Shown piece by piece: positions 56,323-63,934 of a stretch of 64,000 bases of DNA (position 1 is the stretch's first letter; each line of letters begins with the position of its first letter). This DNA comes from CBDDKU01 sp965230375. GTDB taxonomy: Bacteria; Bacteroidota; Bacteroidia; Flavobacteriales_D; Cryomorphaceae. Location of the stretch: contig CBDDKU010000025.1 of assembly GCA_965230375.1 (NCBI GenBank), forward strand, positions 1 through 64,000, read 5' to 3'. The notes beneath the pieces are model-generated. The model ran no database searches, was not told the DNA's origin, and worked only from the letters and a program-made list of their open reading frames with translations. The position numbers and the translations under genes were made by a program.

Positions 56323-56658
56323 TTGCAATGCCCCAAACTAGACATTGTTTTCCCCAATGATGTTTGGTATTGGTACATACGACTCGTCTTTCTCGATACG
56401 GCATTTTTAAAGCAAAGCATTAAAAATCCCACTCGAAATGACTCTTATTCCTGCGCAAAGAATCGTTTAGCACAGAATTACTGCTTTTTATCTGTTCAGG
56501 CTCTGGTTTCAATTGGCTCGCAGCTTGCATAGTTTTTATCTAAGATTCGAAAAGGAAGAAGCATTTTACTGTTGGAAATCTTGCGAATGACCTAGTATCT
56601 CCGGTTTATCTGCTGTGGTTTATATGATCGGCTCTCTTTTCAACCCTTTGAGATAACA
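56323..56658. other. Intergenic region with repeat fragment F
   Basis: Gap of 336 bases between convergent genes. The only feature seen is the truncated repeat copy at 56493-56560. Confidence 0.5.
56493..56560 (+). repeat. Structured dispersed repeat, truncated copy F
   Basis: Shares CAGGCT, then TTGGCTCGCAGCTTGCA (from 56513) and TATCTAAG-like sequence with copies D and B, then diverges before the second arm of the first helix. The rest of the element is missing. Confidence 0.7.
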
Positions 56659-57204
56659 CTATCCATCCATCCACCTCGGCTTCTCTTTCACCACTTTCTC
56701 CATCACATGACATCCATCCACATGTGCCCCGGGCAAATACCCCGTGCTCATCAAAAATTCATTCGTGATCTCGCCACCGGTAAACTTAAACGTCTTCTTA
56801 AAAAGCTTTACCCATTCAGCCTTCGTTAACGGGTGATGGTGGTCCAACCAGTTTTCAAATGACCCAAATTCCTTTTGCAAGGCTTGTATTGCCTGGGCAT
56901 TGTGAATAGCGGCATTCACTTTGAGTTTATTGCGGATAATGCCGGCATCTTCCAGCAATCGGGCTCTATCTGACTCTCCGTAAGCTGCCACCTTATCGAC
57001 TTTAAACCCATCGTATGCTCGGAAGAAGTTCTCTTTTTTCTTGAGAATGGTGGTCCACGATAACCCAGCTTGGTTTATTTCCAAAATCAGTCTTCCAAAC
57101 AGCGCATCGTCATTGTGGATCGGAAAACCATACTCTTTGTCGTGATAGTCTTTATGTACCTGATCGAGTTTCTCGACTGCTGCGCAATATGAATTGGGTT
57201 CCAT
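56659..57204 (-). CDS. tag: DNA-3-methyladenine glycosylase I
   Basis: Protein of 181 residues of the Tag family, which removes 3-methyladenine from DNA. Conserved blocks are YHDKEYGFP, LFGRLILEINQAGLSWTTILKKKENF and GYLPGAHVDGC. The four zinc ligands of E. coli Tag correspond to Cys 7, His 21 and the His and Cys of GAHVDGC. The usual RCxW start is altered to YCAA. It is three bases downstream of the TfoX-like gene. Confidence 0.92.
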   Translation of the reverse strand: MEPNSYCAAVEKLDQVHKDYHDKEYGFPIHNDDALFGRLILEINQAGLSWTTILKKKENFFRAYDGFKVDKVAAYGESDRARLLEDAGIIRNKLKVNAAIHNAQAIQALQKEFGSFENWLDHHHPLTKAEWVKLFKKTFKFTGGEITNEFLMSTGYLPGAHVDGCHVMEKVVKEKPRWMDG

Positions 57205-57207
57205 AAA

Positions 57208-57534
57208 TTATTTTGGGGGTAGACTATTGACAAAAGCCAGTCCTTCTTCGAGTAGGCTACACGCGAAGGCTTCATCCGATATGATTTCATCGCTCAACAT
57301 CACATAGTCCTTCATGGTAGCTCCATACGATTTGAAAGGCCCTAGTTCATGACTCTCATTTAGCTCCTTCTGTCGCTCTTTTGATAGCCTTATGCCAATC
57401 TCACCCGCTTTATTGACTTGCGAGTACATATACCCGTTCGAAGAAGTGTAAGGCATGGTTTTACCCAATCTTTCACAGCCCTTCGCCTCGGCCACAATGG
57501 CATCGTATTTCGCTATTTGCTCTTCGCGATTCAT
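57208..57534 (-). CDS. Small TfoX/YjbR-like protein
   Basis: Protein of 108 residues. The central KTMPYTSSNGYMYSQVNKAGEIGIRLSKERQKEL resembles the TfoX/Sxy N-terminal or YjbR-like fold (a two-layer alpha/beta domain with the G-x-M/Y and I-R-L strands); the late YGATMKDYVMLSDEI fits too. No C-terminal TfoX domain is present, so a role in competence cannot be assumed. It precedes tag by three bases and is probably co-transcribed. Confidence 0.6.
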   Translation of the reverse strand: MNREEQIAKYDAIVAEAKGCERLGKTMPYTSSNGYMYSQVNKAGEIGIRLSKERQKELNESHELGPFKSYGATMKDYVMLSDEIISDEAFACSLLEEGLAFVNSLPPK

Positions 57535-57615
57535 TTCCGCAAGTTAAAATGATTTGGGTGCATGTACGCACTCTTTTCAATTCTTAACAGATCTGAGCCC
57601 GCATTTAAGTCCGGG

Positions 57616-57664
57616 GCAACTAAGAGTCAACTAAGGGGTAACTAAGGGTCAACTAAGGGTCAAG
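57616..57664. repeat. Period-11 tandem array
   Basis: Four units of CAACTAAGGGT with point changes; the shared ACTAAG core links it to the array at 50165-50221. Confidence 0.8.
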
Positions 57665-57714
57665 GCCTGAGCTTAATTCTTTACATATCTGGCAAAGCGG
57701 GCATCCCAATTTTC

Positions 57715-57834
57715 TAATTCCGAACTCCTCACTCCAAACTCCACATTTATCCGCCAGAGCTTCAGCGCCGGCGGGTTTATCCGCCAAATCCGCCTTAGGC
57801 GGAGACGGCGGAACTCTAAATTCCGAACTCCAAA
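57715..57834. repeat. Heptamer runs and GC hairpins 3' of glutathione peroxidase
   Basis: Units AATTCCG, AACTCCT, CACTCCA, AACTCCA at 57715-57745 and again at 57816-57834. Between them are two TTTATCCGCC motifs and the GC hairpin at 57789-57803. Confidence 0.6.
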
Positions 57835-57839
57835 TGGTG

Positions 57840-58385
57840 CTACTTCAGCCAATCAGTGATCTCTTCATCCATCGGACTCGTTCCCGAAGGAAACATAGCC
57901 AGCCACTCTCCATCCTCGCTCACCAAATACTTCTGGAAATTCCATTTCACCTTCGTGTCTTTCTTTCCATTCAGTTCCTTTTGGGTGAGCCATGCGTAAA
58001 GCGGGTGCTGATCGCTGCCTTTTACATCGATCTTTTCAGTCATTTGAAAACTCACCCCGTAGTTAGCTTCACAGAATGTGGCTATCTCAGACTCGCTTCC
58101 AGGCTCCTGGCTCCCAAATTGATTGCAAGGCAAACCGATCACCGTAACCTTAGAGCCGTATTTCTCGTGAAGCTCTTGTAGCTCTGCGTATTGCGGAGTA
58201 TACCCGCACTTTGACGCTGTATTCACAAAAAGGATCTTCTTTCCTTTTAGGCTATTCATATCGATTTCTCCACCAGTGAGAGATTTTATTTTAAAGTCGT
58301 ATACACTCATGTTTTCTGTATTTAAGGTTTCGTTGTTAAGGCTCCATGTAGCCAAAAAGGCTATGAGCAGAACGGATAATTTCAT
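57840..58385 (-). CDS. Glutathione peroxidase (Cys form), secreted or periplasmic
   Basis: Protein of 181 residues from the chosen ATG at 58385, which begins a signal-like hydrophobic stretch (MKLSVLLIAFLATWS). The active site is NTASKCGYTPQY with Cys 60 in place of selenocysteine; GLPCNQFGSQEPG supplies the Gln, and VKWNFQKYLV the Trp. Bacterial Cys-type enzymes usually reduce peroxides using thioredoxin rather than glutathione. It lies upstream of a repeat-rich gap and is alone on its strand. Confidence 0.92.
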   Translation of the reverse strand: MKLSVLLIAFLATWSLNNETLNTENMSVYDFKIKSLTGGEIDMNSLKGKKILFVNTASKCGYTPQYAELQELHEKYGSKVTVIGLPCNQFGSQEPGSESEIATFCEANYGVSFQMTEKIDVKGSDQHPLYAWLTQKELNGKKDTKVKWNFQKYLVSEDGEWLAMFPSGTSPMDEEITDWLK

Positions 58386-58538
58386 AAGTCCCGGTTTTGG
58401 AATTGATGACAACTAAATTACGGGATTGTTTATTGACTCGTGAAGAAATGCTGCCTAAGTATATTAAGCTGGTTGGAAAGCACTAATTAGTGAATTCCCG
58501 ATCCCTTGTTACCTTAGGGTGGACAAAACCCAGCCAAC

Positions 58539-59459
58539 ATGGTAAACGAAAACGGCAAGAATGATCGTTTGATGGATAAGTTTCGCGTGGATTCTCATGA
58601 AACATTTCGCATTAAGGACCATCCAACAGAGTGGAAGGGAACCAGGCAGATTCAAGAACTTACCGAGAAAGGTCTCAAAAAGGAAGCCAAGCGTTACATC
58701 AAATCAAACCTGAAGCATCTCACCCAAGCACAAGAGCTGCTCTGGGCGAGCAATCAACTCTCGATGCTCATTGTTTTTCAAGCCATGGATGCTGCTGGAA
58801 AGGACAGCACCATCAAGCACGTCATGTCGGGTGTTAATCCCCAAGGTGTGGAAGTGAGCAGTTTTAAGGTTCCAACTAAAGAAGAGTTGGATCACAATTT
58901 TCTCTGGCGCTATTGGAGGAAAATGCCCGAAAGGGGTAAGATTGGAATTTTCAACCGCTCGTATTACGAAGATGTCTTGATTACGAAAGTGCACCCGGAA
59001 ATTCTGGTCAATAGCCCTTCGCATTTCGACCCAAAAACGAGTTCTTTTTGGGAAGGGCGCTACGAAGACATCAACGCAATGGAACGACATCTATGCCGAA
59101 ATGGAACGGTGATTTTGAAGTTCTTTCTAAACGTATCAAAACAAGAACAGAAGCAACGGTTTCTCGGCCGGCTCAACGAGCCTGAAAAACACTGGAAATT
59201 CTCCGAGTCTGATATTGCCGAGCGACAATATTGGGACGACTATATGCAGGCATTCGAAGACTGCATCAATGCAACATCCACTTCTGTAGCGCCGTGGTTT
59301 ATCATTCCCGCAGACGACAAATGGAAAATGCGAGCCCTTGTTTCGATGATCATTACAGAGCAAATCTCGAGTTTGAGTCTTTCCTATCCCGAAGTCAGTC
59401 AAGCGAAAAAGCAGAGATTATTTGAAATCAAAAATCGTCTGGAGAAAGACCTAGACTAG
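58539..59459 (+). CDS. PPK2-family polyphosphate kinase
   Basis: Cytoplasmic enzyme of 306 residues that transfers phosphate between polyphosphate and nucleotides. The Walker A-like loop is DAAGKDST (84-91), followed by FNRSYYEDVL and the lid region; a Walker B-like ILKFFLNVSKQEQ follows. The length and the FLWRYWRKMPERGKIGIFNRS block fit the single-domain PPK2 group that phosphorylates AMP or ADP. The exact sub-class cannot be settled by eye. It is a single-gene unit. Confidence 0.92.
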   Translation: MVNENGKNDRLMDKFRVDSHETFRIKDHPTEWKGTRQIQELTEKGLKKEAKRYIKSNLKHLTQAQELLWASNQLSMLIVFQAMDAAGKDSTIKHVMSGVNPQGVEVSSFKVPTKEELDHNFLWRYWRKMPERGKIGIFNRSYYEDVLITKVHPEILVNSPSHFDPKTSSFWEGRYEDINAMERHLCRNGTVILKFFLNVSKQEQKQRFLGRLNEPEKHWKFSESDIAERQYWDDYMQAFEDCINATSTSVAPWFIIPADDKWKMRALVSMIITEQISSLSLSYPEVSQAKKQRLFEIKNRLEKDLD

Positions 59460-60096
59460 ACTGTTAGAAAGAGTTTAACAAAGGCAGTGTACGCATATTT
59501 ACAATCTAACTCAATTCGTTATACGCTATTGTCCGATTTGACGAACGTATTTCGAGTGTTTTCCAGTTGTGTCGAATAAAACCCAATCCAGAAAGCAGTG
59601 ATGTTAGGGCTTCTAGGCTTTCTCGTTTTGGTTTTCGTTGAATTCAAAATTGCTTATAACGCAGGATTTCAACTTAGCGAAGTGATATCATGACCGAAGG
59701 GAATAAATCCAGCGCAGCTCTTTTGTGCAAACTGAGTTAGTAGTCTTTTCGCTATTGAGCGCTGGGCATTATTGGCTCGCAGCTTGCAGACTTTATATCT
59801 GAAAGTGCTAAATGAAATTGTGAGCCAACTCTTGGCCTTAATTTTATTCTCTTAGAAACTCAGAAATAAACGGAAGTCCGCCGCACCCTTGCAGAGGTCA
59901 GGCATCGAAAGCTATGCTTTCGCAAATGCCGTTTCCGAGTTTGGGTAAGGCGCTGAAGTGTTTTCAAGAGTTTCAAGAAATAAAATTACAGCCCAGATTT
60001 TTTGTTCCTTTTGTATCATGACAAAAGGAAGGATAAAATAGATAGGCATTAATGAAAGTTCACAAGCAGAATTAATAGCTAAGCTTTGTCAAACAC
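59460..60096. other. Intergenic region with repeat copy D
   Basis: Gap of 637 bases between convergent genes. Copy D (59772-60030) is the only feature recognised; 59460-59770 shows nothing. Confidence 0.55.
59772..60030 (+). repeat. Structured dispersed repeat, copy D
   Basis: Opening helix TTGGCTCGC/GTGAGCCAA (one G-T pair), the long-range arms, hairpin GGCAT-CGAAAGC/GCTTTCG-ATGCC (59901-59930) and terminal hairpin TTCCTTTTGT/ACAAAAGGAA. Both hairpins carry paired changes relative to copies A, B and E. The two middle hairpins are missing, as in B. Confidence 0.9.
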
Positions 60097-61170
60097 CTAC
60101 CTCACAAACTTCTTACTTCCCAAATACCTCCCCGTAGAGCTTTCAATCCGAAGGATATAAGTACCATTTGGCAAATCCGCTACCGAAAGCTTGTCATTGC
60201 CCTGCGCCAATTCTTCTGTAAAAGTCAGGCTACCTATTTCGTTAAACACCTTGCACTTGATTGGGTATACAGCCTGTGTTTTATCAATCTCAATGGTCAC
60301 GAAATCACTCGATACCGGGTTGGGATAAAGACTTATCGGTGCGCCTGGCTGGGCCACTGGTCCATCTTCATCTGCCTTAGCTTGCTCCAATCTGAGAATT
60401 ACACCGTCTTCACCTGCTACAAAGCAGTATCGCTCCGTACAGTCTACGGTCATAAAATCGTATTGCCCTACTTGCTCTTCGCTCTGTATATCTCCCTTTG
60501 AGTTGGTAATGGCTAGCTTTCCGCTTTTTCCTACCAGGATACAGTGATCGGCATCAATATTGTCGATGGCCGCGTAGGTTCGCATATCTTCTCCATTGGC
60601 CATCATGCTCTCCCACGATTTACGTTCCTGGGTTGTTTTGGCAAAACCTGATGGTTTGTCGTTCCCGATATAGCCAACGTAAGCTGATAGCGAGTAAACG
60701 CTGTTCTCTTTGCTGTCTTTGGTAGCTTTCCCGACTTGGTTCCAGGTAGTACCACCATCAGATGTTGAGTATTCCGTGAAGTCTGAAGCTACGATATACC
60801 CATTACTCTCGCTAGAGAAGAATAAAATTCCGCTTTGGCACGGACCAACATTCTGCCAGGTCATACCGGCGTCATTCGTCTTTTTGAGAAGCGTTTCGCC
60901 GCTCACCGTGGCTATCATATACCCTTTCGAAGGGTTGACAAAGAAAAAGTCCTGCACATCACCCGTAATCTTGATTTCTTCCCAAGAATCTCCACCATTC
61001 TCAGTTCGGTAAAAATGCAGATCCGATAGAATGTACCCGGCCTGATCCGTTACCATTTTAATTCGTTTAAAATCTTCCTGAGAGTCGAGAGAAATATCGG
61101 TCCACTGTGCTTTGGAAACAAAGGAACACAGAATCAAAGCACCTATAAGTAAAAAGCGGTTAACGCGCAT
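60097..61170 (-). CDS. YCF48/BNR-like T9SS cargo protein
   Basis: Secreted protein of 357 residues: a signal peptide (ending VSKAQ), a beta-propeller of BNR/YCF48-like blades (FYRTENGGDSWEEI, KTNDAGMTWQNVG, YSTSDGGTTWNQVG, each with the S/N-x-D-G/A-G-x-T/S-W box), and a T9SS type A sorting domain (SLYPNPVSS ... GSKKFVR). The blade type occurs in sialidase-like and photosystem-assembly propellers; no catalytic residues are apparent. It has no close neighbour on its strand. Confidence 0.85.
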   Translation of the reverse strand: MRVNRFLLIGALILCSFVSKAQWTDISLDSQEDFKRIKMVTDQAGYILSDLHFYRTENGGDSWEEIKITGDVQDFFFVNPSKGYMIATVSGETLLKKTNDAGMTWQNVGPCQSGILFFSSESNGYIVASDFTEYSTSDGGTTWNQVGKATKDSKENSVYSLSAYVGYIGNDKPSGFAKTTQERKSWESMMANGEDMRTYAAIDNIDADHCILVGKSGKLAITNSKGDIQSEEQVGQYDFMTVDCTERYCFVAGEDGVILRLEQAKADEDGPVAQPGAPISLYPNPVSSDFVTIEIDKTQAVYPIKCKVFNEIGSLTFTEELAQGNDKLSVADLPNGTYILRIESSTGRYLGSKKFVR

Positions 61171-61334
61171 TGGTAAGTATCTTATTTCGTAGCAAGTCTG
61201 TATGTTGAAAGACTATCATTTATCAAAAAAGATGCCTTTCTGACCCCAAAATTAACGGCATCTTGTGAGATTCATTGCATATTCACCAAGACTTAATCCA
61301 AAATTGATGTTAGCAACTCTGATGCAGCACTGTT

Positions 61335-62378
61335 TCAATGCTTTCGCAGCATTTGGTTTTGGCTGAAGCTATTGTCAGTCAAGGCACCCAGAAATGCCAC
61401 GAGAACATCTACTTCTTCATCATTTAACAACAAAGGTTTGATCTCTTCGCTCAAATGGTGATGAAGTTTAATCCCATCGCTGTAGTGTTTTACCACATCC
61501 ACAAGACTGAGCATAGAACCATCGTGCATGTACGGAGCTGTATGCCCCACATTTCGGAGCGTGGGAACTTTGAATAATGCCACATCAGAATCCTTTCCTG
61601 TGAGTGCATATCGGCCCTTATCACGGTATGTCTCGTAAAGACCGTTGTTTTCAAAACCGTAGTCCGTAAAATTGAACCCGCCATGGCAGGATGTGCAGTG
61701 TACCCGATCGCTGAAGAAGAGATCCATCCCTTTCTTTTGGATGGCACTTAACGCTGATTTATCACCACTCACATAGCGGTCATAAGGAGAGTTTCCGCTG
61801 ATGAAGGTTCGCTCAAAGGTGCTGATAGATCGTGTGATAGCGAATGGATCTGGTTCTCGGTTGTACGCCTTCTGAGCCATATCCATGTACTTCGGGATTC
61901 GCTTTAATCGCTCTGAAATGGCTACGATGTTGAAGTCAAACTCGGCGTGATCTTGTATGGGAACAATCACCTGAAGCTCTAAAGTAGGCACTCCGCCTTC
62001 ACTGAGAAAGTATGGGTTGTAGGCCACATTGGTGAGCGTGGGTACATTTCGCCGCCCTAGTGAATCTGCAACGCCAAGTGAGAAAGGACGGTTATCAGCA
62101 AAAGCTCGTTCGGGTCGGTGGCAGGAAGCACAGCTGATAGAAGAGTCTTTCGATAAGACCGGGTCGTAAAATAGGGCCTTTCCCATTTCCCAACGAGCCA
62201 GTGTAAAGGCATTGTCTTCTGGCCATTCTACAGGTGGGAAGTGAGCCGGTATCTCAAGCAGAGATTTCTCGATGTCTTGATCTGAATCCGCACAGGATAC
62301 CATGCAGAGAATGAATGAAAAGAGTAGGGCGTAGCGAAAATGCCAAGTGGTTTTGCAACAAACACTAATAGGTCTCAC
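61335..62378 (-). CDS. MauG/MbnH-like di-haem cytochrome c peroxidase lipoprotein
   Basis: Protein of 347 residues with a lipobox-like MVSCADS (Cys 29) and two haem c sites, SCASCHRP and HCTSCHGG. The length and the RRNVPTLTNVAYN, TLRNVGHTAPYMHDG and DVLVAFLGALTD segments fit the bacterial cytochrome c peroxidase/MauG superfamily. The preceding gene on the strand encodes an MbnP-like protein and overlaps it by 14 bases. In Methylosinus the MbnH-MbnP pair works as haem enzyme and substrate, MbnH converting a tryptophan of MbnP to kynurenine; the same relation here is inferred from the gene pairing. Confidence 0.9.
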   Translation of the reverse strand: MRPISVCCKTTWHFRYALLFSFILCMVSCADSDQDIEKSLLEIPAHFPPVEWPEDNAFTLARWEMGKALFYDPVLSKDSSISCASCHRPERAFADNRPFSLGVADSLGRRNVPTLTNVAYNPYFLSEGGVPTLELQVIVPIQDHAEFDFNIVAISERLKRIPKYMDMAQKAYNREPDPFAITRSISTFERTFISGNSPYDRYVSGDKSALSAIQKKGMDLFFSDRVHCTSCHGGFNFTDYGFENNGLYETYRDKGRYALTGKDSDVALFKVPTLRNVGHTAPYMHDGSMLSLVDVVKHYSDGIKLHHHLSEEIKPLLLNDEEVDVLVAFLGALTDNSFSQNQMLRKH

Positions 62379-63333
62379 CTGTACAGACTATTTTCTGGCT
62401 ACTCACGATCGATCCATTTCTTTGAAGGCTAATAATGTAGAGGCCTTCGGAGAGTCCTTCAACCCAAAGCTTCTGGCTGTTCGGCCCTACACTACGGAGA
62501 TAAACGGACTTACCTGAAAGATCGAATATTTCCACTTGATCCACCTGTACATCTGCTTCACCCCATTCGATCTGAAAGCTACCTGAATTGGGGTTTGGAT
62601 AGACTGAAATATCACTCAGTTTTCGATCATCAACTGAGAGCGTTCCTTCGTAAGAGAATACATGATTGGTAAAGTTTTCCAGGAAGTACCCGTACATCGG
62701 GTGAAAATCCTCTTCCAGGTTTATATCCCTCCAAGTTTCTTCTAGTCTTGCTGTTAGTTCAAGAGTCCACACATCACCACTCACTTCTGCGTCTACTGGA
62801 ACCACGATTTCTGTGTAATTCTCATCACCGGCAAAATGGAAAATGGCGAGATCAAAGTCATTGTAGGCATGTATTCCAGCAAAAATGTACCCTGATTGCC
62901 AATCCCAAAACATGGTAAACCAACCCTGATGTGCGAGCGGGTGACCTGGCGAATAAGTTGACGGGTCACCGTGATTGTAAATCTCATCGAGCCCAAAGTG
63001 AAACTTCAAGGCTTCAATGTGACTAATTTCATGGGTGCCAAAGTTTAGTTCAGATTCTTCTAATGAGTGCAGAAGGTAAAACGACTCTTCAATGAATGTC
63101 TCTTGCCCACCGTCATGTACAATTGTGAAATTTGACAAATAGTAGTCAAATCGCTGTAGAGTAAAGGCATGTCCCAAATTATTCTCAGCTTCAAATTCAA
63201 ACTCATTGGTTGGCTCCATGCCCTCGTTAAAAGATGCTCCATTGAGACGGTGATCTATTTCAAATATGATTTCGGTTTGAGCCTGAGCAGAAAACCAAAA
63301 GACAAAGATTACAGAACAAAGAAAGTAACGCAT
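62365..63333 (-). CDS. MbnP-like protein with T9SS sorting domain
   Basis: Secreted protein of 322 residues: a signal peptide (1-18, ending AQAQ), an MbnP-like domain (about 20-235) with LQRFDYYLSNFTIVHDGG, HPLAHQGWFTMFWDWQSGY and a Trp/His-rich centre, then a T9SS type A sorting domain (SVYPNPNSG onward). MbnP binds copper and is modified by MbnH at a tryptophan. The fusion of MbnP to a T9SS tail would place it outside the outer membrane. It overlaps the MauG-like gene by 14 bases. The end (VCTGETY) departs from the usual basic terminus. Confidence 0.82.
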   Translation of the reverse strand: MRYFLCSVIFVFWFSAQAQTEIIFEIDHRLNGASFNEGMEPTNEFEFEAENNLGHAFTLQRFDYYLSNFTIVHDGGQETFIEESFYLLHSLEESELNFGTHEISHIEALKFHFGLDEIYNHGDPSTYSPGHPLAHQGWFTMFWDWQSGYIFAGIHAYNDFDLAIFHFAGDENYTEIVVPVDAEVSGDVWTLELTARLEETWRDINLEEDFHPMYGYFLENFTNHVFSYEGTLSVDDRKLSDISVYPNPNSGSFQIEWGEADVQVDQVEIFDLSGKSVYLRSVGPNSQKLWVEGLSEGLYIISLQRNGSIVSSQKIVCTGETY

Positions 63334-63353
63334 GGCGGAAACTTATAGACAAC

Positions 63354-63361
63354 CAAAGATA
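63354..63361 (-). promoter_or_regulatory. -7 box (TATCTTTG) for the MbnP/MauG operon
   Basis: Exact TAnnTTTG match on the minus strand, 20 bases before the ATG at 63333. Confidence 0.55.
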
Positions 63362-63474
63362 AGCCAATATTCTCATTACGAGAAAGTCACCTTTCGAAGG
63401 TGATGCTCCCGATATTGGCTTACCGATATTATTTCGAGAAAATATCGTCATTTAATTTTCAGGCTTTGACCATA

Positions 63475-63784
63475 TTGGCTCACGGCTTGCAGGTCGGAAG
63501 TCGGACAATTCTTAAAGTAAGTTGTGAGCCAAATCTCGGCCTTAATTTTATTCTCTTTGAAACTCAGAAATAAGTGAAAGTCCACCGCACCCATGTTTGA
63601 GCTCAGGTATCGGAAGCTGTGCTTCCGTTAATACCGTTTGTTGGAGCATCTGACGAAGGAAGATGCGGAAACCCCGAAGCATTTCGGGGCGAGTTTGGGT
63701 AAGGTGCTGGAGCGTTTTCGAGAGTTTTAAGAAATAAAATTACAGCCCTGATCTTTTGTTCCTTTTGCATCAAGGTAAAAGGAA
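63475..63784 (+). repeat. Structured dispersed repeat, copy E
   Basis: Has the opening helix TTGGCTCAC/GTGAGCCAA, the long-range arms, GGTAT-CGGAAGC/GCTTCCG-ATACC, GCATCT/AGATGC, CCCCGAA/TTCGGGG, and TTCCTTTTGC/GTAAAAGGAA. Upstream flank shared with copy B includes a further hairpin CGATATT/AATATCG (from about 63423). Confidence 0.9.
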
Positions 63785-63934
63785 GATGAAAGGTTAAACT
63801 TTTATCTAGAAGAAGGACCGTTGCCGATATTTGCGTCATCACTTTTTCGAAAATCCCTAAAACGGAATTAACAATTCCTCACAATCTCAAACCCCATATT
63901 ACCGTTACCTTGGAACAAACAAACTTGCAAGGCT

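Larger units (their letters stand above)
57535..57839. other. Intergenic region packed with short repeats
   Basis: Gap of 305 bases. It contains a period-11 array (57616-57664), period-7 sequence (57715-57745), two TTTATCCGCC motifs (57746-57755 and 57776-57785), a TCCGCC/GGCGGA hairpin (57789-57803) and a short AATTCCG-type heptamer run (57816-57834) that ends just before the glutathione peroxidase stop. Confidence 0.65.
63334..63934. other. Intergenic region with repeat copy E
   Basis: Gap of 601 bases. It contains the MbnP -7 box, repeat copy E (63475-63784, with homology to B from about 63407 to 63848) and the leader of the DUF4407 gene. The open frame over 63603-63842 on the minus strand is repeat sequence. 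Confidence 0.6.
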
